A DNA stretch of 64,000 nt. Source: Acinetobacter gandensis (GTDB lineage: Bacteria; Pseudomonadota; Gammaproteobacteria; Pseudomonadales; Moraxellaceae). Below, in pieces: positions 1-8,804 of the stretch; the first letter of the stretch is position 1, and the number at the start of each line of letters is the position of its first letter. A program made the position numbers and the translations under genes. The stretch is from contig NZ_LZDS01000012.1 of assembly GCF_001678755.1 (NCBI RefSeq), forward strand, positions 62,001 to 126,000, written 5' to 3'. The notes beneath the pieces are model-generated. The model made no database searches. It saw only the letters and a program-made list of their open reading frames with translations, and was not told the DNA's origin.

Positions 1-1
1 C

Positions 2-775
2 TCACTCAACTGGTTACGCAAAGCCGAATTCCTCATGAGTGCGCCAAAACTAAATCTTTGTGTGGAAGATACAGGTTATGAAATTGCCTTTGCTGGCCGC
101 TCAAACGCAGGCAAATCAAGTGCAATTAATGCACTAACTAATCAAAAACAGTTGGCTCGTGCATCTAAAAAACCAGGTCGCACGCAAATGATTAACTTCT
201 TCAGCTTAGGTAATCCTGACCAGCGTTTGGTGGATTTACCTGGTTATGGCTATGCTGCTGTACCTGAAGCAATGAAAATCGTTTGGCAAAAAGAACTCGA
301 AAACTATTTAATTCACCGTCAAAGCTTGCAAGGTCTTGTGCTTTTGATGGATATTCGCCATCCGCTGCAACACTTTGACGTGATGATGTTGGAATGGGCT
401 TATTCACGTAAATTATTCGTGCATGTGCTATTAACCAAGTCCGACAAACTGAATCGTGGCCCTGCATCGAAAGCACTACAAGAAGTTAAAGCTGAATTGA
501 AAAAAATGAAGCTGAGCTTCTCTATTCAGTTGTTCTCATCGTTAAATAAAGAAGGCCTACAAGAATTAGCCAGTGTCATGGCTGGTCGTCTTAACTTTAC
601 ACTTGAGCAGTCTACTGAATTTGATCTCGACAGCATTCCTGAAGCTTCTGAAGATGATATTGAAGACGGCTTAGATGACAGTGTAGATCATGATGATTTA
701 GCAGACATTAATGAGGTAGAAGTTGATGCTGCCACGCAAGATCATTCAACAGAACAACAGCCCAAAGCTGACTAA
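2..775 (+). CDS. engB: Ribosome-biogenesis GTPase EngB (YihA/YsxC), 5' partial
   Basis: GTPase needed for assembly of the large ribosomal subunit. The G1 loop GRSNAGKSS, a switch segment GRTQMINFF, the G3 motif DLPGYGYA and the G4 motif TKSD occur in family order. The frame stays open upstream of the first ATG (position 35) to the window edge and encodes NWLRKAEFLMSAPK, which looks like normal EngB sequence. I therefore infer that the true start is outside the window and that the ATG at 35 is internal. Beyond the GTPase fold there is a tail of about 50 residues, very rich in Asp and Glu, longer than in the E. coli protein. A terminator hairpin follows about 70 bp downstream. Identity is secure; only the start is missing. 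Confidence 0.95.
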   Translation, partial: SLNWLRKAEFLMSAPKLNLCVEDTGYEIAFAGRSNAGKSSAINALTNQKQLARASKKPGRTQMINFFSLGNPDQRLVDLPGYGYAAVPEAMKIVWQKELENYLIHRQSLQGLVLLMDIRHPLQHFDVMMLEWAYSRKLFVHVLLTKSDKLNRGPASKALQEVKAELKKMKLSFSIQLFSSLNKEGLQELASVMAGRLNFTLEQSTEFDLDSIPEASEDDIEDGLDDSVDHDDLADINEVEVDAATQDHSTEQQPKAD

Positions 776-843
776 ATAAACCATCAAACTCACTGATTGG
801 ATTGATTGTCTGACAAAATCCATCATATGATGATAATGAAATG

Positions 844-878
844 TCCTGTATTGCTAATCACAATGCAGGATTTTTTTT
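844..878 (+). terminator. Rho-independent terminator after engB
   Basis: A 10-bp stem TCCTGTATTG / CAATGCAGGA (one G-T wobble) with a 7-nt loop is followed by eight or more T residues. Confidence 0.8.
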
Positions 879-931
879 GGATACTGAACTTATTGGATGT
901 GTACGACATCACATAAAAATAAGGACAGCCC

Positions 932-1876
932 ATGAAATTACTCTCCCGCCTTAGAAATTCAAAAATAGGCTCATCAATTGAATATAAAATTAAGCCACGT
1001 AAAGTGAAGTTTGAATGGCAGGACACGCAAGTCGATTGGGTTCCCAATCAACCTTTCGTTAGCTACTTCATTAATGAAATTAATATGATCTTACCTGCGG
1101 GCGAGTTTTGGTTCTGCCGTCTTTACAACAAAGTCCTTCCACAAATTACTGACCAAAAATTAAAAGATGATGTTTAAGCATTCATTCGCCAAGAAGCCAT
1201 GCACGCTCAAGCACATAATTCGGCAAATAAAGAATATTTATCCCAGCGCAATATCAGCATTCAACGCAACTTAGATGTGATGGATTTTCTCTTTGGAAAA
1301 TTACTGGCCGATCAGCCTTTAGGTTTCAATGTGCCAAAAGCGCTTGATCATCAATGGGATCTTTTCCGCCTCGGCATTGTGGCAACCGTTGAACACATGA
1401 CTTGTGTCTTGGGTAAATATGCCCTTTACAATAAAGAATGGGAACGTTTGGGCGCAGATGCCAACATGCTCGATTTAGTGAAATGGCATGGTGCCGAAGA
1501 AATTGAACATCGTACAGTTGCATTCGATTTATATCGTCATCTCGGCGGTGGTTATATTTCACGTTATTATCAAAGTGTGATTGTGATTGCAGCAGTACTT
1601 GGTCTATGGGTCGATGGCGCAGCACATATCATGAAACAAGACCCACGCTATGCGTCTATTCAACCTGCTGCATATAAACCTTGGATTTGGCGTGAATGGG
1701 CGCGTATTGCACAAAAAGACAATCGCCTACTCCCACATCCATTTTGGTTGGTTTCACAACAATTGGGCTATTTAATGCCTTGGTATGATCCGGTACATGA
1801 GGCTAAAACTGAAGATGCAATTGCCTATCTAGATCAATCGCCTGCGGCAAAACGCGCAACGCTTAAAGTGGCCTAG
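932..1876 (+). pseudogene. Predicted metal-dependent hydrolase (PF10118-like), interrupted by one in-frame TAA
   Basis: Two open segments, 932-1177 and 1199-1876, lie in the same frame and are separated only by a TAA at 1175-1177. Reading through that codon gives LKDDV-stop-AFIRQEAMHAQAH, continuous with the PF10118 family of predicted metal-dependent hydrolases. In that family a (Q)EAMH motif and a later AEEIEHR motif supply putative metal ligands, and both are present here (the second near 1495-1511). The full length, about 314 codons, is normal for the family, so nothing else appears missing. A single AAA or CAA to TAA change would explain the stop. The ATG at 1199 would begin in the middle of the first metal motif, so an independent downstream protein is unlikely to be active. 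The family has no well-defined substrate. A sequencing error cannot be excluded. Confidence 0.8.
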
Positions 1877-1903
1877 ACTTAAACTAAAAATTTCCACCGA
1901 TCA

Positions 1904-1931
1904 AAGCAGGAGTTCACTCCTGCTTTTTTTT
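1904..1931 (+). terminator. Rho-independent terminator
   Basis: AAGCAGGAGT and ACTCCTGCTT form a stem around a very short loop and run into eight T residues, just after the interrupted hydrolase gene. Confidence 0.8.
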
Positions 1932-2040
1932 AAGTGAGTTAATACGACCAAACTTGATACATTTTTTTGTTTGTCTATCTACGAAAAGGTTTAAGCTTAT
2001 ACTCTACAGCACGACTCATAACAATAAAAAGGAACGTTGA

Positions 2041-2454
2041 ATGCAGCCACATATCACCATGATTACCTTGGCCGTTCAGGATCTTCAAGTATCTTTTGAG
2101 TTTTATCACCAAGGCTTGGGTTTAAATAGCGCAGGGATTATAGGCACTGAATATGAAAATTGTGCCGTCGCGTTCTTTGATTTGCAAAACAACTTGAAAC
2201 TTGCACTTTGGCCACAGCAAAGCTTAAGCAGAGACACTGGCTTAGCCGCTAACCAGTTTTGTCCAACCCAAATGTCTCTTGCACATAATGTAGAAAGTAA
2301 GTCCATGGTCGATCAAGTCATGCGTCAAGCTGAAAATGCAGGTGCAAGGATCGTTAAACCCGCACAGACCACTTTTTACGGTGGCTATGCAGGTTATTTT
2401 CAGGATTTAGATGGTCATTTATGGGAAATTGCGTATAACCCAGATTTAATTTGA
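2041..2454 (+). CDS. VOC-superfamily (glyoxalase/dioxygenase fold) protein
   Basis: A 137-residue single-module vicinal-oxygen-chelate protein. The N-terminal MITLAVQDLQVSFEFYHQGLG stretch is the classic first beta-alpha-beta unit with the FY signature. The C-terminal GGYAGYFQDLDGHLWEIAYNP carries the D-P/L-DGHxWE signature with the terminal Glu that usually binds metal. The family includes glyoxalases, dioxygenases and antibiotic-binding proteins, and the substrate here cannot be told. The ATG is preceded by AAGGA seven bases upstream. The 3' end overlaps the convergent symporter gene by 9 bp. Family membership is secure; function is open. Confidence 0.85.
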   Translation: MQPHITMITLAVQDLQVSFEFYHQGLGLNSAGIIGTEYENCAVAFFDLQNNLKLALWPQQSLSRDTGLAANQFCPTQMSLAHNVESKSMVDQVMRQAENAGARIVKPAQTTFYGGYAGYFQDLDGHLWEIAYNPDLI

Positions 2455-3693
2455 ATGAATAGGCATGTCTAGATCACGCGTATGACGATCAACAACAACA
2501 CTAATCATCATATCACCTTGAACATTCACCACTGTCCGAACCGTATCTAATAGACGGTCAATCGGGAGTAAAATTGCAATCGCTTCTGCCGGCAAGCCCA
2601 CCGATTGCAAAACCATAATCATGGTGACCATCCCTGCACTTGGAATACCCGGTGCACCTAAAGAAGCAATCATCGCTGTTGCACAGACGATAAGCTGTTG
2701 CCCGAGTGTTAAGTCCAAGCCCATTAAGTTCGCAATAAATAAAGCGGCAGCAGCTTCATACAATGCAGTGCCATCCATGTTCAGTTGTGTTCCTAAAGGA
2801 ATGACAAAACCCGCAGTTTGTGGGCGCACACCCAAATTTTCCTGTGCACACTTCATGGACAAAGGCATCGTTGCCGAACTTGAACTGGTAGCAAAGGCAG
2901 TAATCAGTGCTGCACGTGTCCCTTTAAAAAAGGTGATTGGATTCATTTTGCCAAAAATCCACAACAATAAAGGCAATACCACGACACCATGAAAAATGGT
3001 CGTCCCAGTGACAACGGCTGCAAATTCCGCTAAACGGCTCAGCACAGAAATGTCTTCAGTGGCAATTAATTTTGCCAGCAAAGCAAAAATACCAATTGGC
3101 GCAAGTTTCATTACCCAGCCAATCATCATCATCATGATGTCAAAAAACTGTTGGCTTAACTTGCGCACACTACGAAACTTCTCACCACCCTTGACCAAGG
3201 CCACACCCAAAAACAGCGAAAACACAACCACAGCCAACACATTGCCTTCACTAAAAGCTTTAAACGGATTGATTAAGGTATTTTGAATAAAATTGGTAAA
3301 GAACGAACCTGGAGTCAATGTATCTGGCGTTTGGTGTTGATTCATTGCATCCTGGAACATCACAATGTCCACACCCTGCCCCACTTTAAACAGATGTGCG
3401 CAAGCAAGCCCCAAGATCAGTGCTAAGGTCGTGGTGGTCACGCAGCAAGCCAAGGTGATTTTCCATGTGCGGCTCAGTTGACCACCCGCTTGTAGGTTAG
3501 ACACGCCCACCACAATCGAACTGAAGATCAGTGGCACTAAAAGCATTTTCAGCAAGCCAATAAAAATACTGCTGGCAATACCCAGCCCATAGAGACTGGC
3601 ACTCAAAAATTGGGTTTCAGGAAATAGGTTTAAAATAAAACCAAAAGCTACACCTAATATTGCAGCCAATAAAATCTGTGTATTTAAGCTCAT
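2446..3693 (-). CDS. Dicarboxylate/amino acid:cation symporter (DAACS family)
   Basis: Secondary transporter of the GltP/DctA family, coupling uptake of acidic amino acids or C4-dicarboxylates to Na+ or H+. Signatures seen are the serine-rich hairpin SSSSATMPLSM, the NMDGT cation-binding motif in TM7, and GAPGIPSAGM in hairpin 2. About eight hydrophobic segments span the protein and total length (415 residues) is normal. An upstream in-frame ATG at 3711 would add six residues (MIKACR); the ATG at 3693 gives the usual MSLNTQ-type start, but neither has a convincing ribosome-binding site. Substrate cannot be decided between glutamate/aspartate and succinate/fumarate. The gene stands alone, convergent with the VOC gene. 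Confidence 0.9.
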   Translation of the reverse strand: MSLNTQILLAAILGVAFGFILNLFPETQFLSASLYGLGIASSIFIGLLKMLLVPLIFSSIVVGVSNLQAGGQLSRTWKITLACCVTTTTLALILGLACAHLFKVGQGVDIVMFQDAMNQHQTPDTLTPGSFFTNFIQNTLINPFKAFSEGNVLAVVVFSLFLGVALVKGGEKFRSVRKLSQQFFDIMMMMIGWVMKLAPIGIFALLAKLIATEDISVLSRLAEFAAVVTGTTIFHGVVVLPLLLWIFGKMNPITFFKGTRAALITAFATSSSSATMPLSMKCAQENLGVRPQTAGFVIPLGTQLNMDGTALYEAAAALFIANLMGLDLTLGQQLIVCATAMIASLGAPGIPSAGMVTMIMVLQSVGLPAEAIAILLPIDRLLDTVRTVVNVQGDMMISVVVDRHTRDLDMPIHSN

Positions 3694-3889
3694 TCTGCAT
3701 GCTTTTATCATGATTTCTGTGTAGGCACTATGCCATGCAGACTATAGAGAATCGAGGAATTTTTTGTCACATACTCTGCAATAATGCTGCAAAGGCTCAG
3801 CAGCATTTTAGATGTATTTATTTGATGTGGCATGCATCGTGCTAGTTCAGTGCATATAAATTTTAACAATGGGTCAAAACGGTACACTT

Positions 3890-4018
3890 ATGAAAAGAAT
3901 TTTATTACTTTCTGCACTTATTTGTAGCATCTCTACAGTTTATGCACACTCTTCAGGCACAAGCACCAAACAAGGTTGCCATAAACATTCCCCTTCAGAG
4001 CTTCCACATTGCCACTAA
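3890..4018 (+). CDS. Small secreted His/Cys-rich peptide (YHYH-like), 42 aa
   Basis: A 42-codon gene begins MKRILLLSALICSISTVYA, a clear signal peptide ending in an AxA-like VYA site. The predicted mature part is only about 23 residues with the pattern QGCHKH and PHCH: two Cys and four His in a Cys-His array. This resembles small periplasmic YHYH-domain proteins whose C-terminus reads GCH...YHCH, suggesting a metal-binding or disulfide-bonded peptide. A strong terminator begins 13 bp after the stop. The signal peptide and coordinated His/Cys pattern argue against a chance frame. No ribosome-binding site stands out. Function unknown. Confidence 0.6.
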   Translation: MKRILLLSALICSISTVYAHSSGTSTKQGCHKHSPSELPHCH

Positions 4019-4031
4019 GCATATAAAAGTA

Positions 4032-4061
4032 AAAAAGCCGAATCACAAGATTCGGCTTTTT
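4032..4061. terminator. Bidirectional rho-independent terminator
   Basis: Perfect 13-bp stem AAAAAGCCGAATC / GATTCGGCTTTTT with an ACAA loop, placed between the small secreted peptide gene and the convergent tesB gene. Confidence 0.9.
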
Positions 4062-4076
4062 GATACACATATTAGA

Positions 4077-4949
4077 TTATTGGGTTTCTATTTCACGTAA
4101 GCGAATCAAACCTTCTTGCGTCGTGCTACATACCAATTCACCATTTTGCCACATCCGGCCAAAGTTCAAACCGCGTGAACTCGCACTTACTGTTGCATCC
4201 ATGTCATATAACATCCAGTCATCTACACGGAATGGTTTATGGAAATACATTGCATGATCAATGCTGGCACACTGCAAACTTGGTGACAGGTAACTTAAAC
4301 CATGTGGGCGTAAAGCTGTCGTCATCAAGGTAAAGTCTGAATAGAATGCTGCAATTGCTTGGTGTAAAGAAATCTCGTCCACTTCGGGTGCAATCGCATC
4401 ATGTGTACGCAAATAATGTGCATAGCTTGGCGCTTCTGGCTGTGGTTGGTACGGATTGCTTGGATTAATAGGACGAATCTCAACATGGCGGTCACGCATG
4501 AAGCTGGCACGCACATTTTCCGGCACAAATTCCACCATCATTTTTTTCAGTTCAGCCTCATTTTTGAGCTGATCCACCGCAGGATATTCAGGTTCAGAAA
4601 TTTGGTAGCTTAAGCCCGCTTCATAGTCAGCAAAAGACACCATACACATGAAAATTGTTTTTCCATGTTGAATCGCGCGAACTTGGCGACTCACAAAACT
4701 ACGACCGTCACGAATCCGATCCACTTCATAAATGATCGGCGCGTTAATATCACCACCAAAAAGGAAATAGGCATGTAGAGAATGTGCCGGACGATCTGTG
4801 GTGTAAGATGCGGCACGTAAAGCCTGACCTAATACCTGTCCACCAAAAACACGCTTGCCAACCAAATTACGGCTTTGCCCACGAAATATATTTTCTTCCA
4901 GTTTTTCAAGGCTGAGTAAATCAACCAACTCTTGTGTTAAGGCATTCAT
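4077..4949 (-). CDS. tesB: Acyl-CoA thioesterase II
   Basis: Double-hotdog thioesterase hydrolysing medium- and long-chain acyl-CoA to free fatty acid and CoA. The 290-residue length matches E. coli TesB. Family features seen are the N-terminal FRGQSRNLVGKRVFGGQVLG segment, GRSFVSRQV of the first hotdog helix region, and in the C-terminal hotdog the catalytic Asp in SIDHAMYFHK, the SASSRGL loop with the Ser/Thr position, and the Gln in TTQEGLIR. Start ATG has an AGGT-type site upstream. It is divergent from plsB across 285 bp, so two genes of acyl-chain metabolism share an upstream region. Confidence 0.92.
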   Translation of the reverse strand: MNALTQELVDLLSLEKLEENIFRGQSRNLVGKRVFGGQVLGQALRAASYTTDRPAHSLHAYFLFGGDINAPIIYEVDRIRDGRSFVSRQVRAIQHGKTIFMCMVSFADYEAGLSYQISEPEYPAVDQLKNEAELKKMMVEFVPENVRASFMRDRHVEIRPINPSNPYQPQPEAPSYAHYLRTHDAIAPEVDEISLHQAIAAFYSDFTLMTTALRPHGLSYLSPSLQCASIDHAMYFHKPFRVDDWMLYDMDATVSASSRGLNFGRMWQNGELVCSTTQEGLIRLREIETQ

Positions 4950-5234
4950 AACAAACCTATCTATAATTCGGAATTACCTAAGTCGGCAAAATCTGTGGAT
5001 GTTTTCCATTTTGCTTCATTTTGCCATAAAATCTGACTAAAACCCTAAAGATTGACTGACTGCTGTGTCACATAGATGATGTAATTTATCTGCTAAAAAT
5101 ACGTTTTTTAACGATAAAATCTTACAATATCCATGCAAATTGTCAGAAAATGACATACTGTTTTTTATTACAATTACGCAAATAGATACCCCTCAGAATT
5201 TCTGTGGTTTTGGTCATTAAAAGTAGGAGTGTGT

Positions 5235-7808
5235 ATGTCCAAGAGCGGCTTTGGTCAAATGTATCGGAAGCTTTCAAGTAAACTGCTTGACCTCGTGGTA
5301 ACACCGCATGTTTTAGGCGAAGTTCCCGTTGAACCTGTAGTGACAGAACCCGATGCAAATGCCGACGTACAGACAAAAAAAATTAGCTGTTACGTTCTAC
5401 AAAATCACTCTCGCAGTAATGCTTTGATCGTTGATGGTGAAACTCGTCGATTAAAACTACATCCTGCACTTGACCCGTTGGTGACCGGATCACATACAGA
5501 AAAAGCGTCTGTGGTGTTTTTACAACATCATGATGAAGACAATCTGTTAAACCCACCTCCACATGCATTCCCACCTCGTTTGCTGCGTTTGATTGATGTA
5601 CTGGACAAAGATCCAGAATTGGATATTGAACTCATTCCTGTGACCGTACTTTGGGGCCGCGAGCCAGACAAAGAAGACTCATGGTTCAAACTACTCTTTA
5701 CCGATACTTGGTCTACCCCAAGCAAAGTTAAGCAGTTGGTGAATATTGGTCTGCATGGTCGACAATCTTATTTAGAATTTCATGAACCACAGTCTTTACG
5801 TCGTTTGATTGACTATGCAAAAACCACACATCCAAACTTATCGCCTGCAACCTACATCATTAGCACTTTAAATGACTATTTAGATGCGCAACGTGAAGTG
5901 GTACTTGGCCCTGATTTATCTGACCGTCGTAATGTCATGCACGGCTTGATTAAATCCTCTGATGTGCAAGATGCCATTCGTCGTGAAAGCATTCGCAGCA
6001 AAATTAGCATGGTCGAAGCAGAACGCCGTGCAATTGGCTACTTAAATGAAATCGTATCTGACTATTCAGCTTCTACAGTTCGTTTTGCAGATTTAGCTTT
6101 AACGCGTCTGTGGACGCAGCTCTATGACGGTGTTGAAGTGCATAACTTCAGCACTGTGCGTGAACTGGCTAAAGACTATGAAATTGTTTACACCCCTTGT
6201 CACCGCAGCCATATCGATTACTTACTCTTATCATATGTGATTTATAAACGTGGCTTGATGGTGCCGTACATCGCTGCAGGTGATAACCTTAACATGCCTT
6301 TTGTGGGTCAAATCTTACGTGGTGGCGGTGCATTCTTTATTCGCCGTAGTTTCCGCGGTAATGGCTTATACACCACGGTATTTAAAGAATATTTGTATAG
6401 CATTTTGTCACGTAACACACCTTTGGAATACTTTATTGAAGGTGGCCGTTCACGTACAGGTCGCTTGCTTCCGCCAAAAACTGGCATGCTTGCAATGACC
6501 GTACACAGCCATTTGCGTAATCCAGCCAAGCCAATTGTATTCTTACCAACATACATTGGTTATGAACGCTTGATGGAAGGTGCAACGTATGTGGGTGAAA
6601 TGAATGGTAAGCCGAAAGAAGGCGAATCTATTCTTGGCATTATGAAGACTCTACGTAAGATTGAACGCATCTTCGGTAAAGTCCATTTGAACTTTGGTGA
6701 ACCCGTTTTCTTAGATGATATGTTAAAGCAACACAATGCTGAAAATATCAAAATAGAAAAAAATGACGATCCAATTCCGCAAGAAGTCTCAAATGCAATC
6801 AACAGTTCTGCGCACGCCATTTTAGAGAACATTAACCGTGCTGCTGTGATTAACCCAGTCTCATTGTTATCACTGATTTTATTAGCAACATCTAAACATA
6901 CTTTAGATGAAGCAATCTGTATTAAGCAGCTAGATACTTATCGTGACCTTTTGACTGCCCTACCATACGACAGCCGTATGGAAGTTACGCCATTGTCAGG
7001 TAAAGAAATCATTGCCTATGGTCTAAAACTGAAACTGATTAAACGCGTCAATCATGTCTTAGGTGACATTATTGCCATTGCGGATAATCAGGCAATTTTA
7101 TTGACCTATTTCCGTAACAATATTTTGCATGCTTTTATTCTGCCATCATTAATTGCTGCATTGGTTGAACATAATGGTTCGATTCGTCGCGGCGATTTAA
7201 TCAATGTGATTCGCACGCTGTATCCATTCTTGAAAGCAGAATTATTCCTGAAATGGAAAGATGAAGAGCTAAAAGATCAAATCTGTGCTTATGCTGAAGC
7301 ATTGATTCAAGCAAAACTGATTAGTGAAGATGCTGAAGGCAACTTAGTTTCATCTGCACCAAACTCTGAACAACATAATCAATTGGTGGTATTGGCTGCA
7401 CCAGTGATGCAAAGTCTCGAGCGTTATTACATGACTTTGGCCTTAATCACTCAACGTGGTTCAGGTAACATTTCTACACGTCAAGTTGAAGAATTAAGCC
7501 ATTTGGTCGGTCAGCGCTTATCTGTGTTATATGAGTTCAACTCACCTGAATTCTTCGATAAAGCCTTGTTTCAAAGCTTTATTAAAGTATTAACGCAACA
7601 AGGTTACATCAGCACCAACGAAGACAATGCCATCGTATTTGATGAAAACTTCCAAAACGTTGCTCAATACGCCAACCTTGTATTAGATGATGTCACTTTA
7701 CAAATGTTGCAGCACATCACCACCTTTAGTGATGATGAACTGAAAGAAGCATTAGATAAAGTTGCAGCCGAACAAGCGAAAAAACGTTTAAAGCGTAAGA
7801 AGAAGTAA
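5235..7808 (+). CDS. plsB: Glycerol-3-phosphate 1-O-acyltransferase PlsB
   Basis: Inner-membrane enzyme making lysophosphatidate from glycerol-3-phosphate and acyl-CoA/acyl-ACP, the first step of phospholipid synthesis. The acyltransferase blocks are clear: HRSHID (catalytic His and Asp, about residues 323-328), GGGAFFIRRSF (block II), FIEGGRSRTGR (block III, about residue 400), and FLPTYIGYE (block IV). Length of 857 residues is typical. The AGGAG at 5225-5229 lies five bases before the ATG at 5235. A GTG at 5229 is in frame but overlaps that ribosome-binding site, so the ATG is preferred. The C-terminus ends in a Lys/Arg-rich tail. A terminator follows. Confidence 0.95.
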   Translation: MSKSGFGQMYRKLSSKLLDLVVTPHVLGEVPVEPVVTEPDANADVQTKKISCYVLQNHSRSNALIVDGETRRLKLHPALDPLVTGSHTEKASVVFLQHHDEDNLLNPPPHAFPPRLLRLIDVLDKDPELDIELIPVTVLWGREPDKEDSWFKLLFTDTWSTPSKVKQLVNIGLHGRQSYLEFHEPQSLRRLIDYAKTTHPNLSPATYIISTLNDYLDAQREVVLGPDLSDRRNVMHGLIKSSDVQDAIRRESIRSKISMVEAERRAIGYLNEIVSDYSASTVRFADLALTRLWTQLYDGVEVHNFSTVRELAKDYEIVYTPCHRSHIDYLLLSYVIYKRGLMVPYIAAGDNLNMPFVGQILRGGGAFFIRRSFRGNGLYTTVFKEYLYSILSRNTPLEYFIEGGRSRTGRLLPPKTGMLAMTVHSHLRNPAKPIVFLPTYIGYERLMEGATYVGEMNGKPKEGESILGIMKTLRKIERIFGKVHLNFGEPVFLDDMLKQHNAENIKIEKNDDPIPQEVSNAINSSAHAILENINRAAVINPVSLLSLILLATSKHTLDEAICIKQLDTYRDLLTALPYDSRMEVTPLSGKEIIAYGLKLKLIKRVNHVLGDIIAIADNQAILLTYFRNNILHAFILPSLIAALVEHNGSIRRGDLINVIRTLYPFLKAELFLKWKDEELKDQICAYAEALIQAKLISEDAEGNLVSSAPNSEQHNQLVVLAAPVMQSLERYYMTLALITQRGSGNISTRQVEELSHLVGQRLSVLYEFNSPEFFDKALFQSFIKVLTQQGYISTNEDNAIVFDENFQNVAQYANLVLDDVTLQMLQHITTFSDDELKEALDKVAAEQAKKRLKRKKK

Positions 7809-7860
7809 ACGTTGTAACTCTTCTCTTGAGTCAAATTTGACTTTGGGAGAATGTTAAATA

Positions 7861-7897
7861 TAAGGGGCAAGTTTAAAAAACTGCCCCTTATTTTTTT
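7861..7897 (+). terminator. Rho-independent terminator after plsB
   Basis: TAAGGGGCA / TGCCCCTTA stem enclosing a 12-nt loop, followed by seven T residues. Confidence 0.85.
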
Positions 7898-7997
7898 ATT
7901 TCTGAGAAAGTACATTCTTTAGTTTTAGATTGAGGAAATTTTTTGTATAACGCCCATTATATTTAAAAGGAATTGAAACTCTTTTTATTGATGACTC

Positions 7998-8771
7998 TCA
8001 ACACCCATCATGCTGCAACCTAAATCCACTCTGTTGCATTCGCTCTGCAAAGATCCTTTTCCCCGTTTGCCGTTGACTGTCTAAAACCAATTCAGGTAAA
8101 TGCATGGCTCTTTGCATTTCAAGTATTCTTTCATGTAAGGGTTGCGATGAATTATTGCTACAAATGTATGATTTTTTTACATGTTCCACGTGAAGTAAAA
8201 ATGCCAAAAAGCCGACTAAATCATCTATATGAATTCTGTTCGACCAATGCACATTCGGATAATGATGTGTGCTCTCAGCCAATTTTTGCATTCTTACACT
8301 TGAGCCAGTATAAATCCCTGTAGGACGTACGATGACACAGGCTTCAGGATAGGCTGCTTGATATAAGCGTTCCATTTCTAACAATAAATGACCTTGTTCA
8401 TCACTTGGCAGCGTTGCTGAATTATCATCAATCTTCTCCCCTGCATTTTCACCATATACACGGGTTGAAGACACCACAATTATGCGTTTTATCGGATGTG
8501 ATGCTAAAGCAGCAACAATTGGCTGAACGGAATCGACATATGTGTGTTGATAGGCTGTGACGGAACTTTCAGGCGGTGCAAGCAATACATACGCAGTATC
8601 AATAGGCGCAAGTTGCTGCAAATTTAAGGCATGAACATCTTGAAGCAGATGTGTCGCAAATGAATCTGTTTTTGCACTCTGACTAATTGTGGTAATTTGG
8701 TGGCCATACGGAAATAACTGTTTAGCAAGCCGCTGAGATGTTTTACCATAACCTATAAATAAAATATGCAT
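7998..8771 (-). CDS. NAD(P)-binding Rossmann/SDR-type protein (YeeZ-like)
   Basis: A 257-residue extended-SDR-like protein. The N-terminus MHILFIGYGKTSQRLAKQL is a Rossmann beta-alpha-beta unit with a modified glycine motif (GYGxxxxxLA). Further on there is IIVVSSTRVYGE, the Ser and Tyr-containing strand typical of atypical/extended SDRs, and VIVRPTGIY, the usual substrate-loop strand. The YxxxK pair is not convincing, so it may be an atypical SDR with binding rather than catalytic function. It resembles E. coli YeeZ. It is divergent from recG with 33 bp between start codons. Substrate unknown. Confidence 0.8.
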   Translation of the reverse strand: MHILFIGYGKTSQRLAKQLFPYGHQITTISQSAKTDSFATHLLQDVHALNLQQLAPIDTAYVLLAPPESSVTAYQHTYVDSVQPIVAALASHPIKRIIVVSSTRVYGENAGEKIDDNSATLPSDEQGHLLLEMERLYQAAYPEACVIVRPTGIYTGSSVRMQKLAESTHHYPNVHWSNRIHIDDLVGFLAFLLHVEHVKKSYICSNNSSQPLHERILEMQRAMHLPELVLDSQRQTGKRIFAERMQQSGFRLQHDGC

Positions 8772-8804
8772 TTAGCACCAAATCACGGACAAAGTTGAGG
8801 GGAC

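Noticed and set aside
821..832. CATCATATGATG palindrome next to GATAATGA as a Fur box
   Set aside because: Match to the 19-bp Fur consensus is poor and no iron gene follows.
1199..1876. Second part of the interrupted hydrolase as an independent gene
   Set aside because: It would begin inside the first metal-binding motif, is in frame with the upstream part, and has no separate ribosome-binding site.
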